A stretch of 14,466 bases of DNA from Chloroflexota bacterium (GTDB lineage: Bacteria; Chloroflexota; Anaerolineae; Aggregatilineales; UBA3940). The stretch spans positions 1 through 14,466 of the forward strand of contig DRKO01000174.1 in assembly GCA_011051745.1 (NCBI GenBank), read 5' to 3'. The notes below the pieces were generated by a model. The model had not been told where the DNA came from, made no database searches, and was given only the letters and a program-made list of their open reading frames with translations. The translations under genes were made by a program, and so were the position numbers. Below are positions 1 through 7,266 of this stretch, piece after piece; positions within the stretch are counted from its first letter, which is position 1; every line of letters begins with the position of its first letter.

Positions 1-109
1 CAGGCTGACCGAAGGATCGAAGGGATCGGCCCCCGTGCCCGGGTGCTCCCCTCCGGACAGAGGCCAGAGGGGCAGATTGCCGTGACCGCACGGCGTGTTG
101 GCAGGCGGC

Positions 110-172
110 CCAGCGGGATGGACACTCCGCTCTATATGTCGCGGCCGGCAGCCCCGCCGTGGAGTTTGCCCG
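110..172 (+). repeat. Diverged intergenic repeat, copy 1
   Basis: This copy shares an ordered set of blocks with positions 362-409: CCAGCGGG, then GGACACT, then CCGC, then the 16-mer CCGTGGAGTTTGCCCG (157-172 here). The spacing differs by a short insertion between the CCGC block and the 16-mer. A small stem TGCCCGC/GCGGGCA (167-173 with 181-187) overlaps its right end. Four blocks in the same order argue for a duplicated element rather than chance, but the copy is clearly degraded. No terminal inverted repeats or transposase are seen. Confidence 0.5.
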
Positions 173-206
173 CGATGAGGGCGGGCAGATGCAGCGGGGA
201 GAGCGC

Positions 207-228
207 GCAACTCAAAAGCTTGAGTTGC
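207..228. repeat. Short perfect hairpin in intergenic repeat region
   Basis: A 9-bp perfect stem GCAACTCAA/TTGAGTTGC encloses a 4-nt loop (216-219). Its right arm continues as GAGTTGCCCG, which resembles the GAGTTTGCCCG at the ends of both flanking repeat copies, so it probably belongs to the same family of repeated DNA. No T-tract follows on either strand, so a terminator role is not supported. Confidence 0.45.
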
Positions 229-361
229 CCGTCAGCCTGTGGATGACCTGCCAGCGGCCCCGTGGCCCGGAGCCGCCGCCGCCCGGAATGTGCACCCGCG
301 TGCGCAACACGCCATTACGCAGGCCCAACCGAATATCCGACACAGAGGCAATCGCTTTTCG

Positions 362-409
362 CCAGCGGGCAGGACACTATCCGCCATCCGCCCCCGTGGA
401 GTTTGCCCG
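362..409 (+). repeat. Diverged intergenic repeat, copy 2
   Basis: This is the second copy of the element at 110-172, with the blocks CCAGCGGG (362-369), GGACACT (372-378), CCGC (381-384) and the identical 16-mer ending in GTTTGCCCG (394-409). It is about 15 nt shorter than copy 1 between the third and fourth blocks. Its right end forms one arm of the hairpin at 398-421. Confidence 0.5.
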
Positions 410-449
410 GAGTCAAACTCCTGAATCAAGTCGCCTCTGGCGACTTGAT
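398..449. repeat. Two adjacent perfect hairpins
   Basis: The first hairpin is GGAGTTTG/CAAACTCC (398-405 with 414-421, loop 8 nt). Three bases later comes an 11-bp perfect stem with a 3-nt loop, ATCAAGTCGCC/GGCGACTTGAT (425-435 with 439-449). The second abuts the heptamer array within two bases. Neither is followed by a T-run. They resemble REP-like or palindromic intergenic elements; a terminator for an unseen upstream gene is possible but not indicated. Confidence 0.55.
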
Positions 450-450
450 C

Positions 451-499
451 GCCATAAGCCATATGCTATACGCCATCCGCCATTCGCCATCTGCCATAA
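451..499 (+). repeat. Heptanucleotide repeat array, seven GCCATNN units
   Basis: Seven consecutive 7-nt units fit GCCATNN; the third unit has one mismatch (GCTAT). The two variable bases differ from unit to unit (AA, AT, AC, CC, TC, CT, AA), so the array has a fixed 5-nt core and a free dinucleotide. The period of 7 is not a multiple of 3, so it is unlikely to be coding. Isolated similar words (GCCATTA near 311, GCCATCC at 383) lie upstream. This is not a CRISPR array: the units are far too short. Confidence 0.7.
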
Positions 500-512
500 G
501 TAATTTCCCCCC

Positions 513-542
513 TTGATCTGCCCCCGGCGGGTGGTGTAGCAT
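513..542 (+). promoter_or_regulatory. Candidate sigma-70-type promoter of the glycosyltransferase pair
   Basis: TTGATC (513-518) and TAGCAT (537-542) are separated by 18 nt, each matching the sigma-70 consensus at four of six positions. The expected transcription start falls on or next to the ATG at 549. No Shine-Dalgarno-like sequence precedes that ATG, so the transcript may be leaderless. The hexamer matches alone are weak; the position is what makes it plausible. Confidence 0.4.
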
Positions 543-548
543 AACGGC

Positions 549-2243
549 ATGACAGTCTCAGAGCAGGGTCGGCCAGCCAGCACCATCCCCGCCCGCTTCC
601 CCCTTCAGGGGTGGCTGGCTGCGTTTGTCGCACATCCCGGCCTGTGGGCAGCGCTCCTCATCGGGCTGGCGCTCAAGGCGGCGCTCCTGCTGAGTGGCCG
701 CCTGACGTTCGGCTCCGATGAAGCCATTCTGGCCCTGATGGCCCGCCACATCCTCCGGGGGGCGCGTCCGATCTTCTACTACGGCCAGTCGTATATGGGT
801 GCGCTCGATGCCTATCTGATCGCCCTCTCGTTCCTGCTCTTCGGCCAGACGGTGCTGGCCGTGCGGCTGGTTCAGGTGACGCTCTACGCGGGCGTCCTGA
901 TCACGACGTACCTGCTGGCCCATCGCCTGAGCGGGGATCGCCTCGCCTCGACGCTCTCGGCCCTGTTCATTGCCCTTCCGCCCGTCTTCTTCAGCCTCTA
1001 CACCACTTCCACGCTGGGCGACTACGTCGAGATTCTGCTTCTGAACAACCTCCTGTTCCTGATCGGCTGGGACATTCTGGAGGGGCGTAAGAGTGCGGCG
1101 GGCTGGTGGCTGTTGGCCGGACTGCTGGGCGGCCTCGGATGGTGGAGCCTGCCCCTGATCGTCGTCTCGCTGGCCCCCCTGACCGTCCGGGGTGTGCTGA
1201 CCTTCCGCCGGAGGATGCCCTGGGGGAAAGTTGGGTTGCTGGTGCTGGGCTTTCTTGTGGGGGCGTCCCCCTGGCTGGGGGCCGTCCTGAGCGGCGGGGG
1301 CGGCGAGGTGGTCGGTTTCCTGCTGCGCGGGCCTGCCGATCCGGGGCTGGCTGGCGATGCTCTGGCGGCGCTGGGGGCGCGGCTTGCCTCGCTCGTGCTG
1401 TTCAACCTTCCGGCCCTGTTCGGCCTTCGTCCCCCCTGGGCGGTGACGTGGATCGCCCTGCCCGTTGGTCTGCTGCTGGTTCCCTTCTACTTCCTCGTCG
1501 TCTGGCAGGCGGCACGGCAGGCGACTTCCGGGGACGTGCCCGCTTTCCGGCGGGCCGCGCTGGGCACGTTGCTGATGGGTGGCGGGCTGTTGCTGGCGAT
1601 CTTCGTTCTCTCGCCCTTCGGTGTTGATCCATCCGGGCGCTACCTGTTGCCACTCTATCCTCTGCTTGCCCTGTTCGCCGGTGACTGGCTGGGGCGGGCC
1701 TGGCGGGGGAGCCGCTCGCGCCTCAACCGGCTTGTGCTGGCTGGCCTTGTTGCGCTCTGTCTGGGATACAACCTGTGGGGAAACATCCACGCCGCCGCAG
1801 ACCCCTACGGCCTGACGACTCAGTTCAACCCCATCACCCACATCCCGAACGACCATGACGATGACCTGATCGCCTTCCTTGACTCAATCGGCGTGGATCG
1901 GGGCTATGCGAACTACTGGGTGGCCTATCGCCTCGCCTTCCTGACGGGTGAGCGGATCATCCTCGTTCCGCGTTTGCCCTACAAGCTCGATATGAGCTAC
2001 AGTCCCGCTGATGACCGCTACCCGCCCTATGATGAAGCCGTCCGGCAGGCGGAACGGATCGTCTACGTGACAAGCAACCACCCCGATCTTGACAGCAGGC
2101 TTGGGCAGCGCTTTGAGCGTCTGGGGATCACGTATCGCAGACGCTCAATCGGGCCGTACACGGTCTTCTACGACCTGTCCCGCCCCGTCACGCCGGATGA
2201 GCTGGGCGCGTTTGGCGAGGTGATCGGAGAGGACACCCCGTGA
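549..2243 (+). CDS. Polytopic GT39/GT-C-like membrane glycosyltransferase
   Basis: A 564-aa integral membrane protein. After a short hydrophilic N-terminus there is a first membrane segment (about residues 32-49), then the segment RLTFGSDEAILALMARHI with the acidic pair D57-E58. This is the place and form of the catalytic acidic motif in the first outer loop of GT-C enzymes that use lipid-linked sugars (GT39, ArnT-like). Many hydrophobic helices follow to about residue 415; the C-terminal 150 residues are soluble and probably extracytoplasmic. By family, it would transfer a sugar from a polyprenyl-phosphate donor to an envelope glycan, lipid or protein; donor and acceptor cannot be read from sequence. 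The ATG at 549 has no clear ribosome site. The stop overlaps the start of the next gene by one base (TGATG), so the two are probably translationally coupled and may act in one pathway. Alternative: a GT-C-fold protein with another polyprenyl-linked substrate. Confidence 0.8.
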   Translation: MTVSEQGRPASTIPARFPLQGWLAAFVAHPGLWAALLIGLALKAALLLSGRLTFGSDEAILALMARHILRGARPIFYYGQSYMGALDAYLIALSFLLFGQTVLAVRLVQVTLYAGVLITTYLLAHRLSGDRLASTLSALFIALPPVFFSLYTTSTLGDYVEILLLNNLLFLIGWDILEGRKSAAGWWLLAGLLGGLGWWSLPLIVVSLAPLTVRGVLTFRRRMPWGKVGLLVLGFLVGASPWLGAVLSGGGGEVVGFLLRGPADPGLAGDALAALGARLASLVLFNLPALFGLRPPWAVTWIALPVGLLLVPFYFLVVWQAARQATSGDVPAFRRAALGTLLMGGGLLLAIFVLSPFGVDPSGRYLLPLYPLLALFAGDWLGRAWRGSRSRLNRLVLAGLVALCLGYNLWGNIHAAADPYGLTTQFNPITHIPNDHDDDLIAFLDSIGVDRGYANYWVAYRLAFLTGERIILVPRLPYKLDMSYSPADDRYPPYDEAVRQAERIVYVTSNHPDLDSRLGQRFERLGITYRRRSIGPYTVFYDLSRPVTPDELGAFGEVIGEDTP

Positions 2244-3913
2244 TGAACGCTGGCAGGCAACCACACGCAGAGTTGAGCCGGAGCGGTGGCTTGCCCTCCG
2301 GGGGAACCCCCCGACGCTCTGTGAGATCGCTGGTTCTGCTGTATCTGCTGGCCCTGCTCGTCAACGGGCTGGTGGCGTGGCTGGTTGCTCAGCCGGGCTA
2401 CACGGATGCGTACTACTACTTCAACGGCGGGCGTTTCATCGCCGAAGGGCGCGGCCTGCTCGACCCCTATCTCTGGAACTACGTCGCCGCGCCGCCCGAC
2501 CTGCCCGTTCCGGCCTTCGCCTACTGGCAGCCCATGCCCTCGTTTCTGGCTGCGCTGGGGATTCTGCTGTTCGGGCGGTCCAGCCCCTTCGATGCGGCGC
2601 AGATGGTTTTCGTCCTCCTGGGGGCGGCGCTGGCTCCCCTCACTTACGTGATCGCCTTCTCGTCGTCCGGTGAGCGTCGTCACGCCCTGCTGGCGGGCCT
2701 GCTGGCGGTTTTCAGCGGCTTTTACGCTATCTACTGGTCGCTCCCGGAGTCTTTCACGCCCTTTGCCCTGAGCGGAGCCGGTGCGCTGGCGCTGGCCGGT
2801 CTGGGGCGGCGTGCGCCGCGCTGGTGGGTGTGGTTGCTGGCCGGAGTCTGCGCCGGTCTGGGCCACCTCACCCGGGCCGATGGCGTGCTGCTGCTGGCTG
2901 TTGTGGGGTTTGTCGCCCTTCTCCCCCGCGAGGGGTCAGATAAGGCAGGGCGGCTCGGCGGGGCGGTGCTGGCCGCAATCGGCTATCTCCTCGTGATGGC
3001 TCCCTGGTTTGCCCGCAATCTGGCTGCTTTCGGGCGCATCCTGCCATCCGGCGGGATCAACGCCCTGTGGCTGATCGAGTACAACGACCTGTTCAACTAT
3101 CCCCCCGACCTGTCTCCGGCCCGCTACTTCGCCGCCGGATGGGGAACGATCCTGAGCGGCAAATGGGCTGCCCTGCGCGGCAACCTGGCCTCGTTTGTGG
3201 GGGTGAATAATCTGGTCTTCCTCGTCCCCTTCACGCTGATCGGCCTCTGGCGGCGCTGGCGGGAAAGCTGGTTGCTTCCGGCAGCGCTGTACGGGGTGGC
3301 TCTGTTCGCTGCGATGACGTTCGCCTTTTCGTGGCCGGGTGTGCGGGGTGGCTGGTTCCATTCCAGCGGGGCGCTGATGCCGTTCATCTTCTCCGTCGCG
3401 CTGGTGGGGCTGGACGATGTGCTGCGCTGGGTCTCCCGGCGGCGGCGCACCTGGGACTTTGAGACGGCCCGCCGCGTCTTCGGCGCGTCTGTTGTCGTGC
3501 TGGCCGGAATCGTGACTGGCTTCGCCGTCCTGATGCGGGTTGTCGGCCTGCCCGATCTAGGACAGGTCGCGTGGAACGGGCAGGGGGCGGTGTATGACGA
3601 GATCGGCGCGGTGCTTGACGCACTCTGCAGTGTTCCCCCCGATGTGCGGGTGATGAGCAACGACCCGCCCGGCTTTTACACCCATACCGGGCGGGGGGGC
3701 GTGCCGCTCCCGAACGGCGACGAGGCGACTCTCCTCCGGGCCGCCGATGACTACCGCGTCTCCTTTGTGGTGGTGGATCGCAACGTCGCGGACCCGTTGA
3801 TCGGGTTATATCTCAACGGGCCGGAGTCCGGTCGCCTGCTTCTGATTGGGACATTCGGCAGCCCGGACGATCCGGTCTACCTCTACCGTCTTCTGGAAGA
3901 GCCCGTCCGGTAA
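2243..3913 (+). CDS. Second GT-C-like membrane glycosyltransferase
   Basis: A 556-aa polytopic protein if started at the ATG at 2243. A GTG three bases earlier is also open, but GGAGAGG near 2226-2232 sits about 10 nt before the ATG, which favours it. After a basic N-terminus and one membrane helix (about 29-49), the outer-loop motif QPGYTDAYYYFNGGRFI puts D55 where GT-C enzymes carry a catalytic acidic residue. The later LTRADGVLLL and PWFARNLAAFG segments are common in bacterial GT39-like proteins. Membrane helices continue to about residue 435, followed by a soluble C-terminal domain of about 115 residues. It overlaps the upstream glycosyltransferase by one base and has the same overall plan, but the two sequences are clearly different, so this is an old pair rather than a recent duplication. 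Role inferred: sugar transfer in cell-envelope or surface glycan assembly; substrate unknown. Confidence 0.78.
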   Translation: MNAGRQPHAELSRSGGLPSGGTPRRSVRSLVLLYLLALLVNGLVAWLVAQPGYTDAYYYFNGGRFIAEGRGLLDPYLWNYVAAPPDLPVPAFAYWQPMPSFLAALGILLFGRSSPFDAAQMVFVLLGAALAPLTYVIAFSSSGERRHALLAGLLAVFSGFYAIYWSLPESFTPFALSGAGALALAGLGRRAPRWWVWLLAGVCAGLGHLTRADGVLLLAVVGFVALLPREGSDKAGRLGGAVLAAIGYLLVMAPWFARNLAAFGRILPSGGINALWLIEYNDLFNYPPDLSPARYFAAGWGTILSGKWAALRGNLASFVGVNNLVFLVPFTLIGLWRRWRESWLLPAALYGVALFAAMTFAFSWPGVRGGWFHSSGALMPFIFSVALVGLDDVLRWVSRRRRTWDFETARRVFGASVVVLAGIVTGFAVLMRVVGLPDLGQVAWNGQGAVYDEIGAVLDALCSVPPDVRVMSNDPPGFYTHTGRGGVPLPNGDEATLLRAADDYRVSFVVVDRNVADPLIGLYLNGPESGRLLLIGTFGSPDDPVYLYRLLEEPVR

Positions 3914-3971
3914 CTGACGGTGCGCGCGGACCATGCCCGCCCTGATCGTCCGGCACAATATCCTGTTGTTA

Positions 3972-3980
3972 TGATATACT
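3972..3980 (+). promoter_or_regulatory. Extended -10 promoter element before lipoprotein gene
   Basis: TGATATACT is a perfect extended -10 (TGn followed by TATACT). It lies 39 nt before the ATG at 4020 in a 106-nt gap after the glycosyltransferase pair. No good -35 is seen at 16-18 nt, as is usual for extended -10 promoters. AAGGGAG (about 4003-4009) serves as the ribosome site. Confidence 0.5.
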
Positions 3981-4019
3981 TCCGGCCAGACAGTTCCACC
4001 ACAAGGGAGTGATATCTGC

Positions 4020-5915
4020 ATGACCAAGCGGTTCCATCTTGCTGTGATCGCCCTGGCGCTGGCCGCGCTGGGCTGTGGTGTGTTTTCTTCGCAGCCGTCG
4101 GCTCCCTCCTCAACCCTGCCGTCACCCACGCCGCCGCCGATCCCGACACGCCCGCCCCTGACCCCCACTCCCACCACCCCGCCGACGCCGACTTCAACGC
4201 CGGTTCCGCCGCCCGGTCAGCTTGCCATGATCGTGTTCGGCTCGGCTCGGAGTGGCAGCATGGAGCTTTACTTCCTGAGCGAAGATGCCAGTCTTGCCGC
4301 CCGTTTTGACCCCGGCGAGGCGGTGCTCCACGCCACATGGCCGGACGTTTCGCCGGACGGAACGCGGATCGCGTTTGTCTCGGTGCAGGGCAGCAGCAGC
4401 CTGCGCAGCAATGGCATCTTTATCGCCAGCCTCGATGGGAGCAGCCTTGTTCAGATCACGCTGGGCGACGGCACACATCCCCGCTGGTCGCCGGACGGGA
4501 CGCGCATCGCCTACACCTGTGAGAACGGGCAGGATGTGTGCGTCATCAACGCGGACGGCTCCGGACGGGCCAACCTGACGGTGGACAGCGAGCGGGCCGA
4601 TCTGTACCCCTCGTGGACGCCCGATGGGCGGATCGTGTTCATGTCCGAGCGGGACGCCCCGGAAGAAGGGGGACGCTTCAGCGGGATATATATCATGGAT
4701 GCCGACGGCGGGAACGTCACCCGCCTGACGGAGGATGAGAACGCCTACAACGCTTACCCGTCCGTCTCACCTGACGGAGAGCGTATCGTTTACGAGTCCG
4801 ATCGGGATGTGCCCGTCGGGTCGGAACTCTATGTGATGGACATTGATGGCGGCAACCAGACCCGCATCACGAACGATCCGGCCTGGAACCAGAATCCGGT
4901 CTGGTCGCCCGACGGGACGCGGATACTCTATGCCGCCAACTACGGGGATGGGAACATTGACCTGTACCAGATCAACGCGGACGGCACGAACCGCTTCCGG
5001 CTGACGCAAAATCTGGCCGAGGACGGCGGGCTGCGTTTCGGGCACGCCTGGCTGCCGGAGCCTCTGGCGGTCGGCGGCTTCGAGGTCGAGGCGGCGGCCC
5101 CCCGGCGGCTCTCGCTCCCCCGTTCGATCCCGGTGATAAATACCATCCTGTTTGCGGCCTCATCGTTCAACTGCGAGGCGTGTCTGGAAACCGGTATCTA
5201 CGGTGTTACGTCGGATGGGGCCACTGTGACGCCCCTGGAGATCGAGGGGTTCTACCCGGCCTGGTCGCCCGATTTCCGGCGGTTTACCTTCACGCTGAAC
5301 GGGGAACTGTACATCGCCAGCGCCAATGGCCGCGAGGTGGTGCAGGTCACCAGCGCCTACCGGGGGCTGACCTCGGTTCAGTGGCACGCGCGGCGGGACC
5401 TCATCCTGAGCGACTGCACGCCTTACGTCCAGCACGACGTATGCCTGATAGACCTCACGACGGGGGCGATCAACAACCTGACGGAGGAGATCACCGCCGA
5501 CGCGGGGGTTCCTTATCCCTCCTGGTACAACATGGAGCAGATCGCGGTCGGGACGGCTCTGCTGGACCTCGACGGGAACCTGCTACCTGTGTCCCTGCCA
5601 TCTGTCGGGCGCGTTTCCCCTGACGGGACGCGGCTGGTCACGATCAGCGAGGGACAGGTCGTGGTAACCAACGTGGACGGTTCCAATCCGGTGCAGATCA
5701 CGAGCGATGAAGCGACGAAGGGCTTCCCGATCTGGTCGCCGGATGGGGAGTGGGTGGTCTATAGCGTCGCGCCGGGCGACGGGGCCCTCTATCTGTACAT
5801 CAGCCGGGCCGACGGGAGCGAAACCCGCGCTCTGGTTCCACAGCCCATCGCCGCCGGGCCGGTGAGCGTGCCGCCTGCCATTGAGACGTATTACGGCTAT
5901 AGCTGGGCTCCCTGA
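4020..5915 (+). CDS. Lipoprotein with tandem PD40/TolB-like beta-propellers
   Basis: A 631-aa secreted protein. Residues 1-18 are a signal peptide (KR, then a hydrophobic run) ending at ALGC, so C19 is the likely lipidated residue; the lipobox is slightly atypical (A-L-G at -3 to -1). Residues about 25-65 form a Pro/Thr/Ser-rich linker, typical of Chloroflexota surface proteins. The rest is built from PD40-type blades with the signature SPDG: near residues 110 (SPDGTRIAF), 156, 196 (TPDG), 250, 296, 415 (SPDF), 532 and 571. Each is followed by a strand such as DLYQINADG and a T-rich turn. Counting degenerate blades I reach about twelve, which fits two six-bladed propellers separated near residues 345-380; this split is my inference. 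By analogy with TolB N-propellers it should be a protein-interaction scaffold on the outer face of the membrane, but there are no tol/pal partners here. No enzymatic motif is seen. The gene stands alone with its own promoter. Confidence 0.85.
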   Translation: MTKRFHLAVIALALAALGCGVFSSQPSAPSSTLPSPTPPPIPTRPPLTPTPTTPPTPTSTPVPPPGQLAMIVFGSARSGSMELYFLSEDASLAARFDPGEAVLHATWPDVSPDGTRIAFVSVQGSSSLRSNGIFIASLDGSSLVQITLGDGTHPRWSPDGTRIAYTCENGQDVCVINADGSGRANLTVDSERADLYPSWTPDGRIVFMSERDAPEEGGRFSGIYIMDADGGNVTRLTEDENAYNAYPSVSPDGERIVYESDRDVPVGSELYVMDIDGGNQTRITNDPAWNQNPVWSPDGTRILYAANYGDGNIDLYQINADGTNRFRLTQNLAEDGGLRFGHAWLPEPLAVGGFEVEAAAPRRLSLPRSIPVINTILFAASSFNCEACLETGIYGVTSDGATVTPLEIEGFYPAWSPDFRRFTFTLNGELYIASANGREVVQVTSAYRGLTSVQWHARRDLILSDCTPYVQHDVCLIDLTTGAINNLTEEITADAGVPYPSWYNMEQIAVGTALLDLDGNLLPVSLPSVGRVSPDGTRLVTISEGQVVVTNVDGSNPVQITSDEATKGFPIWSPDGEWVVYSVAPGDGALYLYISRADGSETRALVPQPIAAGPVSVPPAIETYYGYSWAP

Positions 5916-5976
5916 GCGCCCGATCCGGCCCGACCAGACGCATGAGAACAGGGGTTCTGTGCCCTCCGGGGAACCA

Positions 5977-6005
5977 TTGCACGACCGCATCCCTGGTGGT
6001 AGAAT
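5977..6005 (+). promoter_or_regulatory. Sigma-70-type promoter of the HNH gene
   Basis: TTGCAC (5977-5982) and TAGAAT (6000-6005) are separated by 17 nt, matching consensus at four and five of six positions. The predicted start near 6012 leaves a leader of about 45 nt containing the ribosome site CGGGAGGG just before the GTG start codon. The rest of the 141-nt gap after the lipoprotein gene has small GC-rich dyads (for example AGAAC/GTTCT at 5945-5958) but no T-run, so I do not call a terminator there. Confidence 0.6.
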
Positions 6006-6056
6006 GATTTCGCGTGCTGGCGCACCGTAAGACGAGAGACGCCCCGGGAGGGCCAA

Positions 6057-6560
6057 GTGAACCAGCCTGTACTGGTATTGAATGCCAATTACGAACCCCT
6101 TAATGTATGCACAACCAGACGTGCGGTTGGTTTGATGATGACCGGTAAAGCAGAGTTACTGCTCAACGGACGAGGCGTCATTAGAACCGCCTCGTCATCG
6201 TTTCCGCGTCCTTCTATCGTGCGTCTGTCCTACATGGTGCACCGGCCCCGCCCCCGTGTGAAGCTGACCAAGCGCGAGATATTCCGGCGGGATAATTACA
6301 CCTGCCAGTACTGCGGCAAGCGAACCTCTCAACTCACGATTGACCACGTGATCCCCCGGCACAGGGGCGGAGAGCACACGTGGGAAAATCTGGTCACGGC
6401 CTGCCCGGCCTGCAATCGGCGCAAGGGGGGACGTACCCCTGAAGAAGCGGGGATGCACCTCCGGCGTAAGCCCTTCGAGCCGACCGCCTCCGCCGAGTAT
6501 CTGTTCGGGCGGTTGCTGGAAACCCACCGCGAGTGGGAGGATTATATCAAGGGCTGGTAG
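6057..6560 (+). CDS. HNH endonuclease-family protein
   Basis: A 167-aa protein starting at GTG 6057, chosen because GGGAGGG lies about 5-6 nt upstream and the N-terminus MNQPVLVLNANYEPLNVCTTRR is the typical one of a widespread family of stand-alone HNH proteins. The N-terminal part (1-65) is the conserved domain of unclear role seen in that family. The C-terminal HNH domain (about 70-130) shows a CxxC pair (C83, C86), the catalytic D96-H97, N111 in WENLV, and a second CxxC pair (C116, C119) followed by N120. The four cysteines should hold a structural zinc, and H97 should act on the scissile phosphate via a bound metal. Family members are chromosomal, not linked to a methylase, and their biological target is not established. 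The first 120 nt are near 50 % GC by hand count, lower than surrounding genes. It ends before a bidirectional terminator. Confidence 0.88.
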   Translation: MNQPVLVLNANYEPLNVCTTRRAVGLMMTGKAELLLNGRGVIRTASSSFPRPSIVRLSYMVHRPRPRVKLTKREIFRRDNYTCQYCGKRTSQLTIDHVIPRHRGGEHTWENLVTACPACNRRKGGRTPEEAGMHLRRKPFEPTASAEYLFGRLLETHREWEDYIKGW

Positions 6561-6598
6561 GCGGCAGGGCCGCAAGATATAGTGGAGAAAGAAATGAA

Positions 6599-6626
6599 AG
6601 AGGGAGTGGCCGAGGCCATTCCCTCT
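6599..6626. terminator. Bidirectional intrinsic terminator between convergent genes
   Basis: A stem of 12 pairs (AGAGGGAGTGGC with GCCATTCCCTCT, one G-T pair) is closed by a 4-nt loop. Read on the minus strand it is followed by the pyrimidine-rich TTTCATTTCTTTCTC, a good termination tail for hpf. On the plus strand the tail (CTGTCTTC) is weaker but could stop HNH transcripts. It lies 38 nt after the HNH stop and 67 nt beyond the hpf stop. Confidence 0.8.
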
Positions 6627-6693
6627 CTGTCTTCAAACCGGTTGCAGGACAGGGGCCTGCTCTTGCCCGTCCGGGCTTCTCGATGGCTTACCG

Positions 6694-7233
6694 TTAAAAC
6701 TCAGGCTCCAGAAGGCCGTAGTTCCCATCCCGACGACGGTAAACGACGTTGACATTACCCGTCGCAGCGTTGACAAAGACGAAGAAGTCATGGCCGAGCA
6801 GCTCCATCTGCTCGATCGCTTCTTCCTCGTGCATGGGCTCAATCGAGAATTGCTTGCGGCGGATCAGGCGGCCTGTCTCCAGCTCTTCCTCTTCCAGCTC
6901 GACGGCGGTTTCATACATCGAATAGTCTTCCTGCATATCCCCCCGGCGACGACGTTTACCTTTGTATCGTTCGATCTGGCGGTACATCTTGTCTACGACC
7001 GCGTCCACCGCCGCGAATATGTCATCGGTGCGCTCTTCGGCCCGCAGAATGGTTCCCCGAACATGGCGCAGCGTGATCTGGGCCACCTGGCGACTGGGGG
7101 TCTCTTGAGCGAGGTCTACTCGAATCTCGGCGATATTCGGCATAAAGCGATCCAGCCGCTCAACTTTGCGCTCAATGTAGGACTGGAGACGAGGGGGGAT
7201 GTCAATATCATGCCCGTTTATCAGGATGTCCAT
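6694..7233 (-). CDS. hpf: Ribosome hibernation promoting factor, long form
   Basis: A 179-aa long HPF. The reading frame is open further upstream to 7455, but the ATG at 7233 is chosen because GAAAGGAG sits 8 nt before it and MDILINGHDIDIPPRLQSYIERKVERL is the normal family start. Residues 1-95 are the ribosome-binding S30AE domain with the basic cluster KGKRRRR at about 91-97. Residues about 100-120 are an acidic linker. Residues 121-179 are the dimerisation domain with the conserved core RKQFSIEPMHEEEAIEQMELLGHDFFVF and VVYRRRDGNYGL. The long form binds the decoding region of the 30S subunit and pairs two ribosomes into inactive 100S dimers in stationary phase or stress. It lies downstream of comF, the same neighbourhood as comFC-hpf in Firmicutes, but has its own promoter. 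All expected parts are present. Confidence 0.95.
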   Translation of the reverse strand: MDILINGHDIDIPPRLQSYIERKVERLDRFMPNIAEIRVDLAQETPSRQVAQITLRHVRGTILRAEERTDDIFAAVDAVVDKMYRQIERYKGKRRRRGDMQEDYSMYETAVELEEEELETGRLIRRKQFSIEPMHEEEAIEQMELLGHDFFVFVNAATGNVNVVYRRRDGNYGLLEPEF

Positions 7234-7266
7234 AAGCAAAGCTCCTTTCAGAGGTGTGTCGGGGGG

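Noticed and set aside
1..245. Plus-strand frame open from the window edge to a TGA near 243
   Set aside because: The translation is Arg/Pro/Ser-rich, shows no recognisable motif and runs through the repeat and hairpin region; GC-rich DNA often gives such open frames.
451..499. CRISPR array
   Set aside because: Repeat units are 7 nt with no spacers, and there are no cas genes in the window.
558..1856. 432-aa open frame on the minus strand opposite the first glycosyltransferase
   Set aside because: Composition is dominated by Q, R, G, E and P without any domain; the opposite strand has a clear membrane enzyme with a conserved acidic motif, so this is a shadow.
5945..5975. Terminator after the propeller lipoprotein gene
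   Set aside because: Only short competing stems (AGAAC/GTTCT and GGTTC/GAACC) with no T-run are present.
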